From Podocnemis expansa (taxonomy: Eukaryota; Chordata; Testudines; Podocnemididae), in NCBI GenBank assembly GCA_007922195.1, contig ML681992.1:38787831-38851830 (forward strand): a stretch of DNA of 64,000 nucleotides, given 5' to 3'. Of the stretch, positions 54,677-64,000 are shown one piece after another. Position numbers and translations under genes: made by a program. The first letter of the stretch is position 1, and every line of letters starts with the position of its first letter. The notes beneath the pieces were generated by a model. The model was given only the letters and a program-made list of their open reading frames with translations. It was not told the origin of the DNA and ran no database searches.

Positions 54677-55867
54677 ATGGCCCAGGCTCGAGGTGCTGGG
54701 GCAGAAGGGCGATGCCAGGCACCCATGTGGTCCCAGGAGGAGACCCTGTGCCTCCTGCGGATCTGGGTCAGGGAGAACATCTGGGTCAGGTTCTGGGCAT
54801 GTCACAGAAATGTTGACATGTACCAGGACTTCGCTGAGGACCTGTCTGCTGGCGGTTATGAGTGCACCACAGAGCAGGTGCGTTCCAAAGTCAAAAGCCT
54901 GAGGCAGGACTACATCCAGGCCAGGGAGGCCAGGCAGCTCCAGGGGCCAGCTGCTGCCACCAGCTGCCCGTTCTACAATGAGCTGAATTCTTTTTTGGGC
55001 CAGGAGCCCAGCAGCCTCCCTTCCCCACAGGTGGACTCCAGCGAGTCCCACACCCTGGCCACGTACCCTGAGGGAGCCCCCTCAGAGCCTGAGGCTGCCC
55101 TCGATGTGGGCAAGACCAGCCAACCCAGCAGCGCACCACCTGCCAGCCCAGAGCTGATCCCTGTGGAGGAGGAGAGGGCCAGCAGCCTTGAAGAAGAGGA
55201 GCCAGAGGGGGAGGCAGTCGCCCTGGAAGGCACATCAAGCCGGACATCAAGAATGCCAGTCAGTGAGTGTTCTCCCCCCTGCCCAGGGCAGGCAGGACCA
55301 GGAGTGCAAGGCATGGGTACCGAGGGGGGCATGGCCCTATTAGGGTTCGGGCCCAGGCAGGGGCACAGGCTCTTCCATGGATGCAGATGGCAGGGAGGCA
55401 TGTGGAGACAGCGTTCCGGGTCCAAGCAGGATGGGGGTCCCTCCACACAGGGGTGGCAATAGGCAGATGTGGCAGCATGCAGGGCAAAGAGCCTGCAGCC
55501 AGCACTGCTGTCACATGGCCCCGGGAGACTTCCCAGGCCACATGCTGCCGAGTACAGCTCACTACTGTGGGCCACAAGGCCATGTGCCCCCTAAGTGCAG
55601 TGTACACAGCACACAGATTGGGAATCCTCCTGGCAGTCAGGGCAGAGGTGTTTTCAGCTCACAGGCTGCACACACCAAGGTCAGTAGGCTGACAGTAACT
55701 GTTCTCACTTCTGTTCTGCAGCTTGTGCGCTCACCCACCGGCCTACTCCTCTGAGTCTGCCAACCACCACAAGGCCAAGGAAGAGAGCCCACCAGACCCG
55801 AGACAAGATCCTCGCCAGCCTGCTCCAGCTCGGCCAGCGAGCAGAAGACTCAACCTGGACCTGGTGA
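54677..55867 (+). CDS. Harbinger MYB/SANT-like DNA-binding protein, two exons
   Basis: Exons at 54677-55262 and 55722-55867 join in phase (A|GTGAGT donor, CTGTTCTGCAG acceptor) to give about 243 residues. Residues about 14-95 form a MYB/SANT-like trihelix domain (MWSQEETLCLLRIW, YQDFAEDL, QVRSKVKSLRQDYIQARE). An acidic, Pro/Ser-rich linker follows, then a basic segment and coiled coil (RPRKRAHQTRDKILASLLQL). In Harbinger transposons this partner brings the transposase to the nucleus and the DNA ends. The early stop at 55865 may be a mutation, since similar sequence continues downstream in other frames (EQQAMSLEWQAIALD at about 55947-55991). The ATG at 54677 was preferred over one 63 bp upstream because the longer start lies in the leader. 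Confidence 0.72.
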
Positions 55868-56589
55868 GTGGAGCAGGGGAGGCGCCAGGACACTACCCTC
55901 TGGCAGCTCCAGTGCACCGCAGATGCTGATGACTGCATTGTGGTGGCGCTAGAGCAGCAGGCAATGTCCCTGGAGTGGCAGGCAATTGCCCTGGACAGCC
56001 TGAATGTAGCCGTGTGTCCCACTGGCACCCACCTTGCCTCCCAGGACTCCAAAGGCCCTGTACCTCAGGACCCCACTGTCCCTTGCTGCCAGCCCCACCA
56101 GCACTCCCGGACCCAGGGTGTCTGCTCAGAAGGGCATGGGACAGCAGGCCATGCTCCAGGAGTGGCTCCCCCATAATATGCCCCCACCTAGCTGTCCCCA
56201 ATCCCTTCTCCCAGTTTAGTCCCCTCCAGTTCTGCCCCCACCCCACATCCCTTCTCCCAGTTTAGTCACCCTCAGTTCTGCCCCAACCCCACATCCCTTT
56301 TCCTAGTTTAGTTCCTCCCAGTGCTGCCTCCACCCCACATCCCTTCTCCCACTTAAGTCCCCCTGAGTTCTGCCACCACTCAAACCTTGCTGCCTCCCAA
56401 GCTCTGCCTTCCCTGACCCCCCTTCTTCTTATAAATAAAACAAGTTCACCCATGTTAACACTTGAAGTTGAGTGTTTTATTGGGCTGGGTTCAGGGCGTG
56501 GGTGGGATGGGTGGGGGCTGACTGTGGCAGAACAGGAAAGCGGGTGGTGTGGTGGGGCAGATCTGGCCCTCAAATGTCCTGGACAAACA

Positions 56590-57318
56590 GGTCCCTCAGT
56601 GCCTCCAGCACTGCACTTGCTCTGGGAGGCAGTCACTCCTTCAGGGCCAACACCTCTGGCTGCTGGAACCAGGCACTGACGAGGTCTGCCTCAGCCTCCC
56701 ACATGGCGGGTACTGCCTCCCCCCGAAGCTTGCAGAGGTTATGCAGCACCATGCAGGCACTGATGACCTCCGCGATTCTGTTCTCGGCAAGGTACAGGTG
56801 TGTGAGGAGGCACCGCCAGTGGACCTTCAGTTTGCTGAATGTCCGCTCAACCACCTGACAGCAGAGGCTGACACAGCGGTTAAAAAACTGCTGTTCGGCA
56901 TCGTGGGGTCCCGTGTAGGGGCGCATGAGCCAAGGGCATCAGAAACAATGAGGACGGGCACCTTGACTTCCCCGACGGTGATATTATGAGGAGGGAAAGA
57001 AGGTGTCCACCTCCATGCCCCGGTACAGGGAGGAGTTGCACAGAACCCTGGCATCGTGCACTGTCCCCAGCCATCTGACGCAACAGTTCTGAAAGATGCC
57101 CTGGTAGTCCACAAGGGCCTGCAGGATGACCTAGTGATACCCCTTCCTGTTCCAGTACTCGGCTGCCTGCTGTGGTGAGGCTTGCACGGGGATGTGGGTG
57201 GCATCGAGTATCCCCCTACAGTTTGGAGAGCCCAGGGTGGCAAGGCCAGTGATGGAGTCCTGCAGTGCTCCCTGGGTGATGAGGCATGGCAGCAGGACCG
57301 TGTTGATGAAGTGGAAGT
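56590..57318 (-). pseudogene. Harbinger DDE transposase, truncated and broken
   Basis: The minus strand shows the conserved blocks of a HARBI1-like DDE nuclease: GILDATHIPVQ (first Asp), ALVDYQGIF, GTVHDARV (second Asp), then VVERTFSKLKVHW (Glu) and ISACMVLHNLCKLRG. All three catalytic acids survive. The frame is broken by an in-frame TAG after GYH (about 57132) and frameshifts near 56985, and the N-terminal third is lost at the right border. It is convergent to the MYB-like gene. Not functional as it stands. Confidence 0.85.
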
Positions 57319-57528
57319 ACAGTAAAAAATGAACAGTAATATAGTATGCTAATAAAAGCCAACTTATTAACTTTTTTGAAACTGTAACATGAAGTCTATG
57401 CTAATTTTGACAGTCTTTCCAAAGCCAAAATACACGTTTCCTTTTAGAATTGCTTCCATTCAAGATGGCAAATTCATCAAAAAGACAAAGAGTAAACAAA
57501 CAGACTTAAAATTTTACATTATAAATCA

Positions 57529-57780
57529 GCGGTTCCCAATCTTTTTTGGTTTGAGGGCAAAAAATATACTTTTTCAAACCCTGAAGGACTACTGGTTAAT
57601 TTAATTAAAATTAAATTAAAATTTAATTTATTGAATTCAAATTGATGTTAATTGAATAACTTAATTGCAGTTTGATTTATTAAAATTGAATTAAATTTAA
57701 TTTAAATTAAATTTTTACAAAGGTTTTAGTTTTTTAAATAAAATTAAATTGTTTTAGAAGATTTTTGGGTTTTTTTTGGT
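57529..57780 (+). mobile_element. hAT-like start followed by AAATT-rich low complexity
   Basis: CAGCGGTTCCCAATC resembles a hAT terminus. It is followed by a roughly 160-bp stretch of AATTAAA/TTTAATT words (57595-57760) that can fold on itself. No right terminus is identified. Confidence 0.4.
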
Positions 57781-57909
57781 TTTAAAAAGAGGGGGCTACA
57801 TGTATCCCCAAGCCAGGAGGGGAGGAGAGCAGCCACATCCTAGGACGGGGCTGCAAACAGGTTGGTCAGAGCCCTCCACAGGACCGTAAATAAGCAGCCC
57901 CCTTCCTGG

Positions 57910-58258
57910 CCCTGGGACCAGTGGTGAGGGAAACACCATCCCCACCACCTGCTCAAATTTGGCCACGCTGGGTTTGGCAGAGGGGGAAACACCCCCAACC
58001 CGCCTGCCCACTTGAATTTGGCTGCGGTGGGGCTGGCATAGGGGAAAACACTCCCCGCCCACCCAAATTTAGCCACTCTGGGGTTGGCAGAAGAGGAAAC
58101 AACCCCCACCCACCTGCCTGCTTGAATTTGGCTGAGTGGGGCCAGCAGAGGAGAAAACATCCCCTGCTTGCCAGAATTTAGCAGCACTGGTGTGGGCGGA
58201 AGAGAAAACACTACCCCACCCTCCTGGGGGGAAACACCCCCTGCCTGTGCTGGACCGG
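57910..58258. repeat. degenerate tandem repeat, units of about 50-60 bp
   Basis: At least five imperfect units, each carrying AATTTGGC/AATTTAGC, then GGGGTTGGCAGAGG-like and GAAACACCCCC-like parts. Unit length varies through indels. Confidence 0.8.
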
Positions 58259-58424
58259 CAGTGGGGAAAGCCCTGGGGGCCGTGCTGTGGCTAGTGGTGG
58301 GGCTTTCTGGTGTTCACCCAGAATGGAACCCCCTGTGAACCCTCTCCACAGGCTCAGGTCACCCTCCTTTAAGGCCCCCTCCACCTGAGCCTTCTCTGGA
58401 CTGCTCAGCCTGCTTCAGCTGCTT

Positions 58425-58523
58425 GATCAGCTGCTGCATGTGAGTAGAGCAGCTCATGATCAACTGCTGCATGTGAACAGGGCAGCTCATGATCAACTGC
58501 TGCATGTGAATAGGGCAGCTCCC
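58425..58523. repeat. 33-bp tandem repeat, 3 copies
   Basis: Three consecutive 33-bp units built on gatcaactgctgcatgtga and gggcagctcat, with few differences. Confidence 0.9.
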
Positions 58524-59088
58524 AGGCAGCAGTTCAGCTCCTCCCTGTCAGTGGCTGATAACGCAGGGGGGAGGTGAAGCTGCTTGGTCTCCGTCTGCAA
58601 AGAGGCTCAGCATTTGAAAACTCCAAGGTTGGAAAGATGGGAGCCCCAGGATTCTGGGGCTTAACAGGGGCCACAGGAGGCAGCCCTGCAGGCTGCATGC
58701 AGCCCATAGGCAACATGTTTGAGACTGCTATTCTAGGGCGTATGCTGTTTAATACAGTTATAAATATATTTATAATAAACAAGACATGGGAGTGATGAAA
58801 TGTATGTAATGATATGCTGTAGGTAGGTCACACTGTATAAACATTAAACTTCAAAGTAATACAGAAACTAATAAGGTGCAAATAATGATGCAGTAGGTGG
58901 TTTAGTTGTCTGAGTATCAGATTCAGCATTTTGGAGAAATGTAGCCTAAACTAGATGACCAAATATTGGTCTCTTTTATCCTGTTTTATGGTAATAACAT
59001 TGTCCATGACCAGAATATCACATGTTTTATAGCACCAATTGCCCAGACTAGAGGATAGAAGAGCTATGTCATTGCATTGAACAAGCAG

Positions 59089-59444
59089 CAGTGGTGTCGC
59101 TGGGGCTAGGCCAATGGGGTACAAGCACTGAGTTCCAGCACCAGTACCCTGAGTCTGGCTGGGACTTGGAGCCAGGCTACCAGCTGGTGGTGGCAGGATC
59201 CGGTTCCAACCCCAGCCAGGGACCTGGCACTTGGCCAGAGGTGGCAGCAGGATCCGGTACCAGTCCTTACGCTGGTTGGGGACACAGGGCTGAGCCACCA
59301 ACCCCTGGTGGCAGGAGCCAGATCTGAGCCACGGCAGGGGCCTTGGGGTTGGATTGAGGGGCAGATTGGGCCCAGGCGGTGGGTCTAACAAAGCAGGGGC
59401 AGGGCCTGGGTCCCAACCCTTTTTTCAGGGCAGCAATGCCCCTG
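59089..59444. mobile_element. hAT-type GC-rich element, relative of 4151-4647
   Basis: Starts CAGTGGTGTCGCTGGGG, the same terminus as the element at 4151, and ends GCAGCAATGCCCCTG. Flanking 8-mers acaagcag and gtaatcag agree only partly. Confidence 0.6.
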
Positions 59445-60505
59445 GTAATCAGCCTGGTTGTATTTAAAAGAGCACAGATCAGGATTAACTTCAATGGCCC
59501 TTGAACATGTCCAGAAAAGCAGTAGACATATTCATCGTTACAGCAGAAACTATAATTTATATAAAACTTTAATTATATGTTTAGAACCCACTAATTGACT
59601 GGGAATATGATCACAGTTATTTTAATTTTAAAAATCAAATTTGCTATCAATGATAAGTTTTATTTACACAGTGCTTTGCATTTCAAACCACTGCATGAAC
59701 ATTCACTAATTAATCTTCATTTCCATGTTCAAAAGTCGACACAAGTACACAATACCACAGATATGCTACATAACATAACAATAGAGCTTTTAGCATAAAG
59801 GCAAGTAAAATATTGTTGCATTACATAAATTAACTCCTAAACTGGATCTGTACAAGAACAGAAGTGTTTAATGATTGAAGGCAATAGGAATTTTGTCTGA
59901 AAAAGATCTCATTAAGAATTCTGCAAGAACTTCAGAATTTGATCCTATAAGATTTATTCAGTACAACATATATGATTCTTAGAAGCACAGAGTTTAAAGC
60001 TGGCAGAGATTGTCAGACTAGATAGTCTGGTCTCAATATCACAGTGAACCAACACAGTCCAGCACCCTCACACTAAACTTAATAACCAAAATTAAATAGT
60101 TCACAGGATACTAAGCAATTATTTGCCATGGTCAAAAACTAAGGTGTTAGTGCTTGAGGCCCCAACAGTGGAAAGAAATGATTAGGTGAGACAAATTCAT
60201 GAGATTAAGAGACGTGTTCTGTTTGGTCAGGATGCACACAATCTCAAGAATGAATTAGAAACCATCCTGCAGAAGGTGACTACCCAGGCCCAAGAGACAA
60301 AAAGAAAAAACAAAGAGTATAGGGCAAAAGTTCTGATACAAGACATCAGTGCTTCAAGACAAGCAATGTAAATAGTGGATGATTAATCTATTTAGGAAGT
60401 AAACTGTCATCAAACAGGAGCAGCCTGCCAGACACTCTATGGAGAATGGTATTGCATCCTTACCCTTGTAGGTCATGCAAAGAGTCTGGATTCAAAAGAC
60501 AGTGA
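59445..60505. other. no gene; old CR1 fragment possible
   Basis: AT-rich. The part at about 59960-60080 vaguely resembles a reversed CR1 3' end. A 61-residue lysine-rich frame at 60186-60371 has no recognisable family. Confidence 0.35.
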
Positions 60506-60507
60506 AA

Positions 60508-60750
60508 CAATATAGCAGGAATCAACAACTTTTGCAGGCCCCCATGCCACCCCTAGACCCCCAACTCTTGGCAGGTGCTGGGGATGGGGACAGCAAGTTC
60601 CAGGGGTGGGGCCAGCAGGGGAAAAAGCTGCTACACACAGGGTGGCTCTTGCAAACCCAGGGTCCCCAGGGGTTGGGGCTCTTAGAGGAGAGGAGTCTCT
60701 GTGCTGTACACATGTGCCATTTTTGGCATGCGTGCCAGGGGTTGCCAACC
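60508..60750. mobile_element. hAT-like element
   Basis: CAGGAATCAACAACTTTTGC at the left and a GGGGTTGCCAACCCCT stretch at the right, with a GC-rich interior. The target duplication is not clear because another hAT element abuts its right end. Confidence 0.5.
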
Positions 60751-60757
60751 CCTACAA

Positions 60758-60935
60758 CAGTGGTTCTCAACTTTGGCATGTCACAACATGCTTGGTGGCA
60801 TACCGCAACCCTACAGGACACACCAGCCCACCCTCCCCAGGCCAAATCCAGCCATTTCCCTTAGCTCTTTGTGACACACTTACCACTGTGTGGTGACACA
60901 GTAATGTGTCCCAACACAGTATTTGAGAACCACTG
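60758..60935. mobile_element. hAT MITE with 8-bp TSD
   Basis: CAGTGGTTCTCAAC at the left, TTTGAGAACCACTG at the right. Flanks ccctacaa and tcctacag match at 6 of 8 positions. Confidence 0.78.
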
Positions 60936-61640
60936 TCCTACAGTACACAAAAGATTTATCAAACCTGCATAATTCTGATCATCTTATATAAAACATGGAT
61001 GTTGCTTAAACAAGACTTCAGGAGTCTGCAGGCAGTTCATAATCATTACCAGCAGCAACTACTAGGTATAATATAATTTGATTTTATTAGAAACAGGAAC
61101 GTATCATTGGAAATTAGCCTTGAGAAGATTAAAGCCATCATTGGCACAGCTACCTGGTCACATCACCTCTTCCAAGACACAAGCTCCCTACACTGAGTTC
61201 TGAAGACCGGACTTGAGGTCAGAAGGGGACACTGTCTGATCATTGTCTGGCAGCCATCACTTATTTGTCTGTATCAAAGTTGGCTGTACCAGATCAGTAA
61301 TAATCCTTTGGAACTCTTAGATGCATGGAATAAAACCATACAAGTCTGGTCAGGGGACTCTAAGCACTACAACTCCCTCTTGTCTAATTGTATCATTGTT
61401 AATACACCCAGATAATTTTGGCAAGTGACTTACATCCACACAACTCAGAGGACAATGAAAAACCCCATTGTCCTTACCAATCTGACCTAGGTAAAATTCC
61501 TTCGTTATCCCAAACAAGTGACCAGTTGGACTCTGACCATGTGAGTGAGAACCAGCCATCCAAGAACCTGAGACAGAGAATGCTCTGTGCTACTGCAGAA
61601 CCCTGGGCCTACTCTGCCCAACCTGGAGAAATACAGATTG
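60936..61640. other. no feature recognised
   Basis: Mixed-composition sequence. The short frames are unsupported. Confidence 0.35.
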
Positions 61641-61699
61641 AGATTAATAGATTCATTGAAGAAATCATTAGATCATCTCGTCTGTAGCATGGTCTATAA

Positions 61700-61886
61700 C
61701 AGATGTGGCCAAATTGCAGCTCAGTAGCTGCATGGGGCTCTTGAATGAAAAAGTGTGGCTCGCGGAAGAACGTCAGCAAATCAATTTAGTAGGTAAAAGT
61801 ATATGGCTATATGCCTCAGTGCGGCTCTTGAAGGTTTAATAATTAACTTGTGTGGCTCTTGAGTTCCATAAATTTGGCGACTCCTG
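61700..61886. mobile_element. hAT MITE, its TSD split by a Harbinger-like MITE
   Basis: CAGATGTGGCCAAATTGC at the left and AAATTTGGCGACTCCTG at the right. Left flank gtctataa (61692-61699). The right flank reads gtctat, then is interrupted by the next MITE, and resumes with ga beyond it, giving a 7-of-8 match. Confidence 0.8.
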
Positions 61887-61892
61887 GTCTAT

Positions 61893-62297
61893 GGGTGTGT
61901 TCACACAGCAGTCCTATTTCGAAACAACAGAGGTTGTTTCGAAATAAGAAAGGCCATGTTCACACGACGCACCGTTGTTTCAAAATAATGGGTTCTGTTG
62001 TTTCGAAACAACGGCATTGTTTCGAAACAACTTAAACCCCATGTGGGGACAAAACAACATTGTTTCGAAACAATTGTTTCGAAACAATGCCATCTGAACA
62101 TGTTGTTTTGAAACAACAGTGAGTTGTTTCAAAATAACTGTTGTCTGAACCTGCCATTTCGATTCCTGCTTTTTTCCTTAATTCAAATTAACAAACTGTT
62201 AATTCGAATTAACTTATTTCGAAATAATGCCTTATTTTGATACAAGTTGTTTTGAAACAACTTGTATCGAAATAACCCCCTGTGTGTGAACGTAGCC
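61893..62297. mobile_element. Harbinger-like MITE with tat TSD
   Basis: GGGTGTGTTCACACAGC at the left and GTGTGAACGTAGCC at the right. tat lies at 61890-61892 and 62298-62300. The interior is made of inverted TTGTTTCGAAACAA-type modules. Sister of 63486-63848. Confidence 0.82.
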
Positions 62298-62300
62298 TAT

Positions 62301-63372
62301 GAGATGGACCGGTCTACATAGAACTATAAGGTGGATAGAAAGCTGGCTAGATCATTGGATTGAACGGGTAGTGATCAACAACTTGATGCTTAGTCAGCAG
62401 CCAGCAACAAACAGAGTGGCCAAGTGATCAGTGCTAGAGACAATTTTATCTAACATCCTCATTACAGATCTGGAAGATGGGCTGGGTTGCATCCTCAGCA
62501 AATCTGTAGATGCCACTAAGCTGGAGGGAGTGATAGATACCCTGGAGAGTAGAGATAAGATACAGACTGACCTAGACAAATTGGAGGATTGAGCCAGGAA
62601 AATATCTGATGCAGTTCAACTAGCACAAGTGCAGAGTTCTGCACTTAGGACAGAAGAATCCTAGGCACTGCTATAGATTGGTGCTAAATAGATGGGCAGC
62701 AGTTCTTCATAAAAGGAACTGGGTGTCATAGTTGACAAGAGGCTGAATATGAGACAACAGTGTGCAGTTATTGCCAATCAAGCTAAGAGCATACTGGGTT
62801 TCATTAGCAGAGCATTGCCAGCGGGTTGAAAGGAGTGACTATTCCCCTTTATTAGACAATGATGAAGCCATGTTTCAGGTGTTGCATGCCCTTCCAAGAC
62901 AGGAAGGATTTGGAGAGTTTGGAAAGGTTCCAGAGGAGGGCAACAAAAATTATTAGGGGGCTGGGGTACATGATTTATAAGGAGAGGATGAGGGAAATAG
63001 GCTTGTTTAATTTGCAGAACATGATAATAAAGGGACACGTTAGCAGCCTTTAACCAGCTGAAAGGGCATTCCAGGGAAGATGGAACTAGGCTGTTTTCAG
63101 TGGTAGTAGATGACAGAACTAGGAGCAGTGGTCTCCAGTTGCAGTGGGGGAGGTTTACACTGGATATTAGGAAAAACTTTTTAACTAGGAGGGTGGTGAA
63201 ACTCTGGAATGGGTTACCTAGGGAAATGGTGGGATCTCCATCCCTAGAGGTTTTTAAGGTGCTACTTGACAAAGCCCTGACTGGGATGATTTAGAGGGGG
63301 TTGGTCCTGCTTTGAGCAGGATGTTGGACTAAATGGCCTCTTAACATCCCTCCCAACCCAAATCATCTTTTT
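62301..63372 (+). mobile_element. CR1 LINE 3' end, about 1.1 kb
   Basis: Carries the CR1 ORF2 end in broken frames (TLDIRKNFLTRRVVKLWNGL, LEVFKVLLDKALTG) and the 3' UTR (ggttggtcctgctttgagca, then ggatgttggactaaatggcc). 5' truncated. The upstream part includes aacatcctcattacagatct and later caaatctgtagatgccacta. Confidence 0.88.
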
Positions 63373-63473
63373 CTAGTCTGACTTCCATTATAAGGTCATT
63401 CAACTCTATTCTGTTTCTCCTGTACTAACCTCAGTTACAGTAACACCCCAAAACTACTAAACACCTCAGGAAT

Positions 63474-64000
63474 CATAGAATCATAGGCTGTGTTCACACA
63501 CAGTGGGTTATTTCGATACGGTTGTTTCAAAACAACCGTATATCGAAATAACACTTATTTTGAAACAACTTATTTCGAATTAACAAAATGTTAATTCGAA
63601 ATAAGGAAAAAAAGCCAGAATCGAAATAGCGATTCCGGACAACAGTTATTTTGAAACGACTCACCGTCGTTTCAAAACAACATGTTCGCACGGCATTGAT
63701 TCGAAACAACCATTGTGAAACAACGTTGTTTCGCCAACAGACTAGGTTTAACTTGTTTCGAAACAACTGTGCGTTGTGTGAACAGCCAAAACCTTATTTT
63801 GAAACAACCTCCGTTGTTTCGAAATAAGGAGGCTGTGTGAACACAGCCATAGAATCATAGGGTTGGAAGGGACCTCATAGGTCATCTAGTCCAACCCCCT
63901 GCCAGACGCAGGACCACTCCCACTAAACCATCCCAGTCATGGTTTTGTCCAGCCGGGCCTTAAACACCTCCAAAGATGGAGACTCCACCACCTCCCTTGG
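63474..64000 (-). mobile_element. CR1 LINE 3' end with MITE inserted in its tail
   Basis: Reverse-complement CR1: the tail repeats gaatcatagaatcata (63474-63485) are interrupted by the MITE and resume as atagaatcatagggttggaa, followed by gggacctcataggtcatcta and the ORF2-end region up to the window edge. Confidence 0.88.
63486..63848. mobile_element. Harbinger-like MITE with ata TSD
   Basis: GGCTGTGTTCACACACAG at the left and GTGTGAACACAGCC at the right. ata lies at 63483-63485 and 63849-63851. The interior is of TTTCGAAATAA and GTTTCGAAACAA modules, inverted relative to 61893-62297. Confidence 0.85.

Larger units (their letters stand above)
54347..57318. mobile_element. PIF/Harbinger transposon, right end missing
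   Basis: Left terminus GGCTGTGTCTACACGAGGG preceded by TAA, the typical 3-bp Harbinger target. Next come fold-back modules of TTTCGAAATAA-like sequence, a plus-strand MYB-like gene, then a minus-strand DDE transposase, convergent as in vertebrate Harbinger elements. No matching right terminus is found near 57318, so the right end is deleted together with the transposase N-terminus. Confidence 0.85.

Noticed and set aside
57910..58258. Possible CRISPR-like array
   Set aside because: Units are degenerate, contiguous tandem repeats without unique spacers, in a vertebrate context.
60186..60371. 61-codon lysine-rich coiled-coil-like frame
   Set aside because: Too short, no family resemblance, no exon context.

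Overview
The window looks like nuclear DNA of a non-avian reptile, most likely a turtle. The reasons are: the conserved divergent gene pair DYNC2H1/DCUN1D5; many CR1 LINE 3' ends with the ATTCTATG-type tail; a tRNA-headed SINE with a CR1-like tail; a Penelope-like element with many short relatives; PIF/Harbinger-like elements with GTGTCTACAC or GTGTTCACAC termini; and hAT-type MITEs with 8-bp target duplications. The taxonomic call is an inference from repeat content. No search was run, and a crocodilian or other reptile is not excluded.

Host genes. (1) DYNC2H1, minus strand, 5' end only: coding exon 1 at 7187-7393 and exon 2 at 896-1066; the rest lies beyond the left edge. Its CpG-rich promoter (about 7394-7850) carries two RFX X-box-like motifs and a strong CTCF-like motif. 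(2) DCUN1D5, plus strand, complete: eight coding exons from 19072 to 35240 encode a 233-residue cullin-neddylation co-factor with an intact frame and canonical GT/AG splice sites. The two genes are head to head. About 11.7 kb of mostly transposon-derived DNA, including a 400-N gap inside one hAT element, separates their start codons.

Region by region: 1-7.4 kb, DYNC2H1 exons 1-2 with intron 1 holding a candidate solo LTR, a hAT element, two CR1 fragments and MITEs; 7.4-19 kb, the intergenic promoter region, repeat-rich; 19-35.2 kb, DCUN1D5 with CR1 copies and hAT insertions in its introns; 35.2-40.4 kb, its 3' flank; 40.4-46.3 kb, two nearly identical restriction-like-endonuclease LINEs (R4/Dong-like) in a tail-to-tail inverted pair with 1.95-kb arms, lying between the inverted ends of a DNA element; 46.3-54.3 kb, hAT, solo LTR and a Penelope-like element with RT and GIY-YIG regions; 54.3-57.3 kb, a PIF/Harbinger transposon with a spliced MYB-like gene and a degenerate DDE transposase, inserted in a Penelope-like palindrome; 57.3-64 kb, tandem repeats, hAT and Harbinger-like MITEs, and a long CR1 3' end.

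The host genes follow well-known biology. I see no clear new host system. The unusual material is the architecture of the mobile elements: the giant LINE inverted repeat, the recurrent palindromic Penelope-like fragments, and several nested insertions whose order can be read from target-site duplications.
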